A DNA stretch of 64,000 nt from Bryobacterales bacterium (GTDB taxonomy: Bacteria; Acidobacteriota; Terriglobia; Bryobacterales; Bryobacteraceae). Numbering within the stretch: the first letter of the stretch is position 1; each line of letters begins with the position of its first letter. The stretch lies in the NCBI GenBank assembly GCA_003162425.1, contig PMOK01000267.1, forward strand, positions 55,372-119,371, read 5' to 3'. The translations under genes were made by a program, and so were the position numbers. This document shows positions 57,894-64,000 of the stretch, one piece after another. Below the pieces are notes generated by a model. It searched no databases. It had not been told where the DNA came from and saw only the letters and a list, made by a program, of their open reading frames with translations.

Positions 57894-58334
57894 GGCGACT
57901 GCTACCGCCGCGACCGGCTCAGCTTCCTGAGACAGCAGGACCACGGCGATCAACGCGCAGAGTACCCCGATGGCCTCTATCAGCGTAACCTTCTCGTGAA
58001 AGACGAACGGCGCCAGGAAGACCACCGGCAACGGATAGAGCGCGCAGAACGGCGAGACGATGGATGCCTTGCCCCCGCACTTCATGGCTTCAAACAGTCC
58101 CCAGGCTCCTACATTGCTCAGCAGGCCGCTCAGCAATCCATACCAAATGTGTTTCGTGGAGTAAACGGATAGGGGCTTGGACGGATAAACGAACGGTTGA
58201 AAGAGGAGAAAGCCGACAATGAGCCAGACCAGCATAGATTCCGCCGAAATATAATTCGACGCGACTTTCTGGAAAATGCCCAGTACTCCCCAGGAAACGA
58301 GTACGACGATGACATAAATGAGCCAGGTTTGCAC
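57879..58334 (-). CDS. Half-size EamA/DMT transporter, B subunit
   Basis: A GTG start at 58334 gives a 151-residue membrane protein with about five hydrophobic helices (WLIYVIVVLVSWGVLGIF; AIGVLCALIAVVLLS). It is one EamA repeat, half of the usual ten-helix drug/metabolite transporter. Its neighbour encodes a second half-size EamA, so the two probably pair as an antiparallel heterodimer, as in paired SMR transporters. The last 15 bases overlap the convergent GH38-like gene. Likely it moves a small metabolite of the pathway. Confidence 0.85.
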   Translation of the reverse strand: MQTWLIYVIVVLVSWGVLGIFQKVASNYISAESMLVWLIVGFLLFQPFVYPSKPLSVYSTKHIWYGLLSGLLSNVGAWGLFEAMKCGGKASIVSPFCALYPLPVVFLAPFVFHEKVTLIEAIGVLCALIAVVLLSQEAEPVAAVAVASSGE

Positions 58335-58342
58335 GGTTTTCC

Positions 58343-58780
58343 TTACTGCATCGAGAAGATTACAAGGGCCACGCCCGCGAAACCAACCCCGACTACTTGC
58401 GCCTTGGTGAGCCGCTCTTTCAATAAGGGAACTGCTAGGGCAACAGTAACAAGCGGATATAAGGACGTCGCGGTGGTGATGATGGCGGCGTTGCTGCCCG
58501 TGCCGTAAGCGGCGAACATGGCGAGTTGCCCTACGGCCGACAGAATGCCGACCGTCAAGCCGTAGAAGATGCCTTTCGTGCTCTTCTGAATGCGAAAGCG
58601 CTGCATCACAAGGACAAACAGAAGCACCGGCACGCCGCCCCAGGTGAACAGGTATTGCATGGTGGGCGCGGGAATCTCTTCCGATCCCAGCTTGGAAAGG
58701 ATGGCCCACGGCACCCAACAAGCTACACAGAAAACGCAACACCAGAACCAACGTGCTCGAAGAGCTGAGGGCATCTGCAT
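58343..58780 (-). CDS. Half-size EamA/DMT transporter, A subunit
   Basis: A 145-residue membrane protein of about five helices: RWFWCCVFCVACWVPWAIL, YLFTWGGVPVLLFVLV and TSLYPLVTVALAVPLLKERL with the EamA signature, then VVGVGFAGVALVIFS. It lies eight bases downstream of the SMP-30 gene and eight upstream of the second half transporter, forming an operon. The pair together has the ten helices of one normal EamA protein. The substrate is unknown; co-expression with a lactonase suggests a sugar acid or related metabolite. Confidence 0.85.
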   Translation of the reverse strand: MQMPSALRARWFWCCVFCVACWVPWAILSKLGSEEIPAPTMQYLFTWGGVPVLLFVLVMQRFRIQKSTKGIFYGLTVGILSAVGQLAMFAAYGTGSNAAIITTATSLYPLVTVALAVPLLKERLTKAQVVGVGFAGVALVIFSMQ

Positions 58781-58787
58781 TGATCTC

Positions 58788-59708
58788 CTAAGATTTGGGC
58801 CGGCTGATTCGAGCGCGGTACTCTACGCGCCCCCGGATTTCAAGATTGGCGTGAAACAAGCTGCCGCCGATGTATCCACTTTCCGGATCGTAGCCTGGGG
58901 GCGCCAAGGGAAGCGAATCGGATTGAGCAGCGCTGGTGATGAAGATATCCGTTAAATCCGGGCCGCCAAACGCAACCGAGGAAGTCTGCTTCGCGGGAAC
59001 GCGTAGGGTCCGCTCAATCTTGCCATCAGGATCGTAGCGCACCACGCAACCACCGAACCAGTGGGCGCACCAGATGTAGCCTTCAGCATCCACCGTGAGA
59101 CCGTCAGGAAGACCGGAGTCGCCAGGCACGCGCACAAACTCACGGCGGTTACGGATCTCGCCGGTCTCGGCATTGTAGTCGTAGGCGTAAATTAGGCGCG
59201 CGACGGAGTCGGCGAAATAAAGCGTCTGCAGATCGGGCGCGAAGCCCAGCCCGTTCGCAAGATGAATGCCTTCGTCGACGATTTTGCCCGAACCGTCGCG
59301 GTCGATGCGGACCAGGTGGCCGAGCGGGTAGTCTTCGCGGGTTGGATCGTAGAACCAGGAGCCTGCGAACAGACGGCCCTGGGGATCGGCGATGCAATCG
59401 TTCATGTTACAGCGCTGTCCGTCGATTTCAGAGGCAATCAACTGCAGCGGGCCGGTTCCGTCCCACAGCCAGATTCCTCCGCTGTTGACCACTACCCAGC
59501 CTTCCGGTTCGTTGAACGCCGCGCCGCAGATCTCGAGTTCCTGTTTGAGAATCGAACTCTGGCGGGTCTTCCAGTCGTAAGAATAGAAGCGCCGCCCGGT
59601 CATGTCCGTCCAGAAGAGGCGCTCCCCACTGGGGTCCCAAAGTGGATTTTCGCCGCAGAGATCGTTGTAGTCCGCGATACTATTGATCGGGTTGATGCTA
59701 TTTATCAT
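58788..59708 (-). CDS. SMP-30/gluconolactonase-family lactonase
   Basis: A six-bladed beta-propeller of about 306 residues. Metal-binding residues typical of the family are seen: Glu in CGENPLWDP near the N-terminus, Asn in MNDCIADPQGRLFAGS, Asn in IHLANGLGFAP and Asp in SGLPDGLTVDAEGYIWCA. The family hydrolyses sugar lactones to sugar acids. The start is uncertain: the ATG at 59708 lies inside the predicted -10 of the promoter, and no later ATG, GTG or TTG precedes the first blade. The two EamA genes follow in the same operon. Confidence 0.88.
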   Translation of the reverse strand: MINSINPINSIADYNDLCGENPLWDPSGERLFWTDMTGRRFYSYDWKTRQSSILKQELEICGAAFNEPEGWVVVNSGGIWLWDGTGPLQLIASEIDGQRCNMNDCIADPQGRLFAGSWFYDPTREDYPLGHLVRIDRDGSGKIVDEGIHLANGLGFAPDLQTLYFADSVARLIYAYDYNAETGEIRNRREFVRVPGDSGLPDGLTVDAEGYIWCAHWFGGCVVRYDPDGKIERTLRVPAKQTSSVAFGGPDLTDIFITSAAQSDSLPLAPPGYDPESGYIGGSLFHANLEIRGRVEYRARISRPKS

Positions 59709-59732
59709 ACCTATCATACAGGTGTTGGTCAA
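59704..59732 (-). promoter_or_regulatory. Promoter with tandem operators upstream of the lactonase operon
   Basis: Minus strand: TTGACC, 17-base spacer, TATGAT. The spacer and -10 hold two copies of TATGATA in tandem (TATGATAGGTATGATA), the fullest form of the shared operator. Confidence 0.75.
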
Positions 59733-59736
59733 TATG

Positions 59737-60507
59737 CTAAATGCTGATGGAAGCTTTGGCCAGCACGCCGCCATCGCAGACCAGTTGGGAGCCCGTGACG
59801 TAGGCCGATTCATCCGAGAGCAGCCAAATTACGGCCTTAGCGACGTCGTCCGGTTGGCCGATCCGGCCCAGCGGAATTTCGCGGTTCAGTTGGGCCCGCA
59901 TGCGCTCGATCTCTGGCGGCGTCACATTGTTCCACAGCATGCCGGTCTCGGTTGCGCCAGGAACAATGGCGTTCACGCGAATGCCCCGCGAGGCGTAGTC
60001 CACCGCCATGCATCGCACCAGCGCGGAGATGCCACCCTTGGTCGCACTGTACGCGCCCATGCCGCCCACCGGCAGAGCCACGAGGCCGCAAGGAGACGCC
60101 GAGCAGACGACGGATCCCCGGATGCCTGCCTCGATCATCTGCTGCAGACCGTACTTACAGCAGAGGAAAATGCCGGTAAGGTTAATGGAGAGGGTGTTGT
60201 TCCATCTTTCGAGCGGCAGTTCGTGGATGGCCCCACCGTCGTCGATTCCGGCGTTGGCGAAGACTCCCCAAACTGGGCCGAACTTTTCTGCGGACTGCGC
60301 GAAGGCGTCGCGAACCTGAACTTCGTCGCGGACATCGCATGTGATTCCCAAGGCGTTCGCTCCTAAGCTCCGGCAGGTGTGCGCCGTTGTTTCAGCCGTA
60401 GCGCCGTTTATATCCAAGGCAACTACCTGATCTCCTCGCTTCGCGCAAGCCAACGCGGTGGCACGGCCGATGCCGCTCCCGGCGCCAGTTATGATGATGG
60501 ATCGCAT
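59737..60507 (-). CDS. Short-chain dehydrogenase/reductase
   Basis: Started at the ATG at 60507, this is a 256-residue classical SDR: IITGAGSGIGRAT cofactor loop, VVALDING with the Asp that favours NAD, NAGIDDGG, and catalytic Tyr in AYSATKGGISA with Lys. The catalytic Ser is in VVCSASPCGL. The C-terminus ends SQLVCDGGVLAKASI. Its gene lies just upstream of the lactonase promoter on the same strand and diverges from the sarcosine-oxidase-like gene, so it could be read from the operator region at 60537. It probably oxidises a sugar alcohol or hydroxy acid. Confidence 0.88.
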   Translation of the reverse strand: MRSIIITGAGSGIGRATALACAKRGDQVVALDINGATAETTAHTCRSLGANALGITCDVRDEVQVRDAFAQSAEKFGPVWGVFANAGIDDGGAIHELPLERWNNTLSINLTGIFLCCKYGLQQMIEAGIRGSVVCSASPCGLVALPVGGMGAYSATKGGISALVRCMAVDYASRGIRVNAIVPGATETGMLWNNVTPPEIERMRAQLNREIPLGRIGQPDDVAKAVIWLLSDESAYVTGSQLVCDGGVLAKASISI

Positions 60508-60536
60508 GAGCACGAATTCTAGCATAGCTGATAAAG

Positions 60537-60553
60537 TATGACAGGTATGATTT
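60537..60553 (+). promoter_or_regulatory. Operator copy at the start of the flavoenzyme gene
   Basis: GTATGACAGGTATGATT matches the tandem operator of 59704 with two changes and overlaps the ATG at 60538. It lies in the 30-base gap between two divergent genes, so it could control both. Confidence 0.65.
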
Positions 60554-61716
60554 CCAGCTACGACGTAGCGATCATCGGTATGGGAACGATGGGCAGCTTC
60601 GCCGCTCTGGAAGTGATCGAACGGGGGGCGTCCGTGATCGGCTTCGATCGTTTCCAGCCGCCGCATTCATTCGGGAGCCATGGCGGGCAGAGCCGCATCT
60701 TCCGCGTCGCGTATCCGGAAGGTTCCGGCTACGTGCCGATGGCTCAACAGTCCGGCCAGCTGTGGGATCAGTTGGGCGAACGATTCAAAACGAAACTCCT
60801 CCATAGGTCGGGCATGCTTTACATGGGCGCAGCAGGGGAAAGCTTTCTTGGCGGAATCCAGGAGAGCGCCCGGGTTCACCAATTGCACCTGGAAAATTTA
60901 GACGCTTGGGAAGTCCGAGAACGCTTCCCTGCTTTTCAAATCCCAGACCAGTACGCCGGGCTGTTTGACCCAGTCGCCGGCTGGATCGACGTGGATGCCT
61001 CGATTCAGCAAGCCCATCAACAACTACGGTTACTCGGGGCGGAGGTAGTTCTAAATACGCCGGTCCTTCGGTGGCATCCGGACGGCGCCGGCGTGCGCGT
61101 GATAACGGCTAACCGTGAAGTAAGGGCGACCAAGTTTATTTTCACCGCTGGCGCTTGGACGGGCCCAATACTTTCTGAGTTGAGTCTGCCTCTGACCGTT
61201 CGCCGTAAAGTTGTTACCTGGTTCGAGCCTCTCGTTCCTGAGTTATTCGCCGAAGGCCGCGCTCCTGTATTTACGTTTCCTGAAAACTGGTTGTATGGAT
61301 TTCCCATCTTCGCCGGCCGAGGCGTGAAGCTGGCGGAACACCTGGGTGGGCTGGATATCCCCAATGCCGGTGACCCGATAGCGGTTCCGGATGGGTCCGA
61401 CATCGATCCGATTCGGGCGACAGCATCCAAATATATGCCCCAATTAGCCGGTCCGCCGCCCGGTGGCGCGGCGCGCCTTCTAGACGCGATAACCTGTCTA
61501 TACACTTTGACACCCGACGAAAACTTCATTGTAGATTTTCATCCCGCGCACCATCAGGTTATTCTGGCGGCGGGCTTCTCCGGGCACGGATTCAAGTTCG
61601 CTCCACTGATGGGAATCGCCTTGGCCGATCTTGCTTTACAGGGTCAAACGGATGTGCCCATCGGATTCCTAGGTCTGAGCCGTTTCTTGGGCCAAGCGAG
61701 CAACATTAGATTATGA
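60538..61716 (+). CDS. N-methyl-amino-acid oxidase (sarcosine oxidase/SolA-like)
   Basis: A 392-residue flavoenzyme. The FAD-binding motif is AIIGMGTMGSFAALEVIERG near residue 12. HSFGSHGGQSRIFRVAYPE is the FAD-contacting block. The Cys that covalently holds FAD in monomeric sarcosine oxidase is in CLYTLTPDENFIVD near residue 320, and the C-terminus has AAGFSGHGFKFAP. It should oxidise an N-methyl or secondary amino acid with release of H2O2. The neighbouring Rieske oxygenase and flavoprotein add to the suggestion of an N-methylated substrate. Its stop overlaps the next start (ATGA). Confidence 0.9.
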   Translation: MTGMISSYDVAIIGMGTMGSFAALEVIERGASVIGFDRFQPPHSFGSHGGQSRIFRVAYPEGSGYVPMAQQSGQLWDQLGERFKTKLLHRSGMLYMGAAGESFLGGIQESARVHQLHLENLDAWEVRERFPAFQIPDQYAGLFDPVAGWIDVDASIQQAHQQLRLLGAEVVLNTPVLRWHPDGAGVRVITANREVRATKFIFTAGAWTGPILSELSLPLTVRRKVVTWFEPLVPELFAEGRAPVFTFPENWLYGFPIFAGRGVKLAEHLGGLDIPNAGDPIAVPDGSDIDPIRATASKYMPQLAGPPPGGAARLLDAITCLYTLTPDENFIVDFHPAHHQVILAAGFSGHGFKFAPLMGIALADLALQGQTDVPIGFLGLSRFLGQASNIRL

Positions 61717-62897
61717 AAATCACCCGAATCGATTGTCATGTCCTGCTGGATCCGGGTTATGACATAGGTGCAACCAGTTCTGCGCAAGACGACATCGTTG
61801 TGGAAATCCACACCGACCAGGGTCTCACCGGCATCGGAGAAAGCGATGTCAATCCCTGGATCGCGCGCGCCTGTATTCAGGCGCCCTCTACACACACCAT
61901 GGGGCTCGGTCTTGCCGAAATGCTGATTGGCGAAGATCCTCTCCGTGTAGAAGAACTGTGGGACAAGCTGTATGTTGGCTCTGCCATGAACGGACGCCGT
62001 GGTGCCGTAATTCACGCGATTGGAGCGCTCGACATGGCTCTTCACGACCTCCGGGGCAAAGCCTTAGGTAAGCCGTGCTACGAATTGCTGGGAGGCGCCA
62101 CCAAGTCCCACATCACACCTTACGCTTCCCTCCAACCCGAGGTATCGTCGTTCGATGCTTATCGAGCGTCGCTTCTCGACTGGGCTGCGACGGCTAAATC
62201 GCTGGGCTTTCGGGCGGCGAAGCTGGAGGTAACTCCGAGCGGCCCTTACCGGCACAAGGGACTCCACGCCACTCAAAAAGAAGTGACGGAGACCATCGGC
62301 GCCGTTCGAGAGTCCGTCGGTCCGGAATTTACTTTGATGGTGGATGTCCAGTACGGTTTCCCCGATGCGGACACATGCCTACGTGCCATCCGCGATTGGG
62401 TGGATTTCAACCTGTTCTTCGTGGAAACGCCGCTGCCCTCCGATGATTTGGCAGGCTACGCGCGTGTCGCGACCGAACAGCCCATACCGATCGCAGCGGG
62501 AGAATGGTTGGCGACACGATATGAATTCCTGGAGCTGATGGATCGCGGCAAAATTCAGGTGGTCCAGCCGGATATGGGCCGGGTCGGGGGACTAACCGAG
62601 GCCAAGCGAGTTTGCGATCTGGCTCTCGACCGCAAGCTCACCGTGGTGCCCCACCTTTGGAAGACCGGCATATCCATCGCTGCCGCCGCGCACTTGGCCG
62701 CCGCGACGCCCCATTGTGCGTTCATTGAGTTCCTCCCCGCCAGTCTTTGCGCATCGGCGCTTCGTAAGGAACTTGTTTCGGATGAATTGAGAATGATAGA
62801 CGGAGTCGTACCATTGCCCGTGCGCCCAGGTCTGGGAGTGGAATTGAACCGCGAAGCTCTGTCGCGGTTCAGCCGCGCTGCGGAAAAAGTGATGTGA
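61713..62897 (+). CDS. Mandelate-racemase/muconate-lactonizing-enzyme-family protein
   Basis: A 394-residue enolase-superfamily enzyme translationally coupled to the flavoenzyme gene. The capping domain spans about 1-120. Barrel residues include the KxE-type AAKLEVTPSG near 170, metal ligands in TLMVDVQYGF, LFFVETPLP and IAAGEWLAT, and a general-base His in VVPHLWKTGIS. The lack of a Tat leader sets it apart from the dehydratase at 30 kb; this one is cytoplasmic. It probably dehydrates a sugar acid, or racemises or cycloisomerises a related acid. The two-gene operon may also feed on the SDR and lactonase products. Confidence 0.85.
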   Translation: MKITRIDCHVLLDPGYDIGATSSAQDDIVVEIHTDQGLTGIGESDVNPWIARACIQAPSTHTMGLGLAEMLIGEDPLRVEELWDKLYVGSAMNGRRGAVIHAIGALDMALHDLRGKALGKPCYELLGGATKSHITPYASLQPEVSSFDAYRASLLDWAATAKSLGFRAAKLEVTPSGPYRHKGLHATQKEVTETIGAVRESVGPEFTLMVDVQYGFPDADTCLRAIRDWVDFNLFFVETPLPSDDLAGYARVATEQPIPIAAGEWLATRYEFLELMDRGKIQVVQPDMGRVGGLTEAKRVCDLALDRKLTVVPHLWKTGISIAAAAHLAAATPHCAFIEFLPASLCASALRKELVSDELRMIDGVVPLPVRPGLGVELNREALSRFSRAAEKVM

Positions 62898-62929
62898 CCC
62901 CAAGCACTTTGCTAGAAGGCTCTTTGGGG
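62898..62929 (+). terminator. Weak stem-loop after the enolase-family gene
   Basis: CCCCAA and TTGGGG pair across a 20-base loop just after the stop codon. No T-run follows, so this is at best a weak terminator. Confidence 0.3.
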
Positions 62930-63005
62930 TTATGTACCGATGAATGGGAGCTCCGCGAGGCGAGCCCTCGCAACCCGAGTAAACTTGAAACTGGAGCGTA
63001 CCAGC

Positions 63006-64000
63006 ATGGCCCGGATGAAAGATGTCGCCGACCGCTGTGGAGTAGCTGAATCTACGGTGTCGCACGTCTTGAATAACACGCGCTATGTATCCCCCAAAAT
63101 CAAGGATCGCGTACTCGCCGCGATGCGCGAGCTGAATTATCACGGCAACGCGCACGCAAGGAGGCTAGCCCGCGGCGCGAGCGATTTCCTAGGCCTCATC
63201 ATCTCCGATATCGAAAATCCATTCTTTCCGGGACTGATCAAGGCGTTTGAATCCGCCGCTCTCCGGCACGGGTTCGACGTGCTACTCTCCACCACCAACT
63301 ATGAACCCCAGCGGACCGAAAAAGCCTTTCGCAAAATGGTGGAGAACAAGGCTCCGGGCGTAGCCGTGCTTACATCGGGGGTGGACCCGGCGCTGGCCGG
63401 CCTGCTGGAATCGAATGGCGTGGCGTCCATTTTCCTGGATGCCGGCAGCGTCGGACCGAAGCGGAGCAACGTCCGCCTGAACTATGCCAAGGGCGCAAAC
63501 GAGGCCGTCCATTATCTGTACAACCTGGGACACCGGGATTTCGCCCTCATCGCTGGTCCCCAAAATCGCCCTTCCCACGTTGCCTATCGGGAGGCCATCA
63601 CCGCGGCGCTGCAGGAAACGGATCTCCAGCCGCAGGTGTTGGATGGATCTAACGACGTCGAGGGCGGCGCCCGTGCAGTCCAGCAACTGCTCACCGGCAG
63701 GCAGTTTCCGACCGCAATACTCTGCAGCAACGATCTCACCGCGATTGGGGCCTTGCGCGCGCTGTTTCGATCGGGTATTCGCGTGCCCGACGATGTGGCG
63801 CTTGTCGGCGCCGACGATATCCCTTTTGCGGAACTCACCCGTCCGCCGCTCAGTACGGTGAGGATCCCACGCGAAAAGCTGGGGGAGCTGGCGTGCCAGG
63901 TCCTGCAAGAGATGCTGATCGAAAAGCAGCCGGGCTCGGACCGCCTGTTGGATACCGAACTGGTGATTCGCGAATCCACAGCCGGCGCGCCCGATGGAAG
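63006..64000 (+). CDS. LacI-family transcriptional regulator (partial, runs off the edge)
   Basis: The frame opens at 63006 after a GGAGC ribosome site and is still open at the right edge (331 residues). The N-terminal HTH reads ARMKDVADRCGVAESTVSHV with the hinge-helix region RRLARGASDFLGLI. A periplasmic-binding-protein-type sensor domain follows (SDIENPFFPGLIKAFESA; LGHRDFALIAGP; ILCSNDLTAIGALRAL; RVPDDVALVGADDIPFAEL; PPLSTVRIP). The hinge sequence YVSPKIKDRVLAAMRELNY is typical. It probably senses a sugar or purine-like ligand and may control the neighbouring catabolic genes in addition to the GntR regulator. Long open frames on the opposite strand here are shadows. Confidence 0.93.
   Translation, partial: MARMKDVADRCGVAESTVSHVLNNTRYVSPKIKDRVLAAMRELNYHGNAHARRLARGASDFLGLIISDIENPFFPGLIKAFESAALRHGFDVLLSTTNYEPQRTEKAFRKMVENKAPGVAVLTSGVDPALAGLLESNGVASIFLDAGSVGPKRSNVRLNYAKGANEAVHYLYNLGHRDFALIAGPQNRPSHVAYREAITAALQETDLQPQVLDGSNDVEGGARAVQQLLTGRQFPTAILCSNDLTAIGALRALFRSGIRVPDDVALVGADDIPFAELTRPPLSTVRIPREKLGELACQVLQEMLIEKQPGSDRLLDTELVIRESTAGAPDG

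Noticed and set aside
62592-63908. Long open frames on the minus strand opposite the enolase-family and LacI genes
   Set aside because: They are shadows: the plus strand encodes a clear enolase-family C-terminus and a LacI regulator with conserved motifs across the whole stretch.
1-64000. CRISPR arrays, rRNA genes and prophage structural genes
   Set aside because: I looked for regularly spaced repeats, 16S/23S segments and capsid, portal or tail genes and saw none.

Overview
The window looks like the chromosome of an acidobacterium of the Solibacter/Bryobacter type. The evidence is the family mix: a large TonB-receptor-like protein with an N-terminal carboxypeptidase-regulatory domain, a PadR regulator coupled to an orphan MacB/FtsX permease, two heme-binding DUF1549/DUF1553 proteins each paired with a DUF1501 protein, a CRTAC1/FG-GAP protein, many Tat-type signal peptides and high GC. 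This placement is inferred from gene content, not from a marker gene.

Layout. 1-9 kb: specialised-metabolism and accessory genes. These are a cyclic-peptide-type ABC exporter, a secreted lectin, a CopG/BrnA antitoxin next to a decayed BrnT toxin, a two-gene HEPN module, a HicAB module between two copies of a 69-bp repeat, and a minus-strand operon of a diiron-oxidase-like protein, an Asp/Glu-racemase-like protein and a stand-alone adenylation enzyme. 9-17.3 kb: signalling and housekeeping (PilZ protein, histidine kinase, response regulator, degenerate receiver, TPR protein, PadR plus permease). 17.3-20.4 kb: a decayed stretch bounded by an intact tRNA-Ala(GGC) and a fragment of the same tRNA, holding a RelE-type module, a frameshifted secreted protein and an ECF sigma gene broken by an in-frame TGA. 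20.4-22.4 kb: RtcB, an HD protein and tRNA-Sec.

22.4-30 kb: a mobile region inserted next to tRNA-Sec. It has a tyrosine integrase, an excisionase-like protein, and a TraK-like and a CopG-like gene that diverge from an oriT-like region rich in repeats. It also holds a relaxase remnant, a dead IS6-family element, a CRTAC1-family gene, and a dead integrase-core IS inserted into another gene.

30-63 kb: a large catabolic region. It encodes two enolase-superfamily dehydratases, a spermidine-dehydrogenase-like flavoprotein, a DUF4832 protein, a secreted TPR protein, the TonB-receptor-like protein, two PSD1/DUF1501 pairs, a Rieske oxygenase, a GH38-like protein, an SMP-30 lactonase, two half-size EamA transporters, two SDRs, and a sarcosine-oxidase-like flavoenzyme. 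There is also an operon of a threonine-synthase-like enzyme, SDR, amidotransferase-fold protein, M24 hydrolase and aspartoacylase-family deacylase. The genes are tied together by a repeated promoter/operator, TTGACACT-N9-GGTATGATAA and variants, found at nine places including upstream of a GntR/FCD regulator. I infer one GntR-controlled regulon. Its substrate cannot be read from the sequence. A LacI-family gene runs off the right edge.
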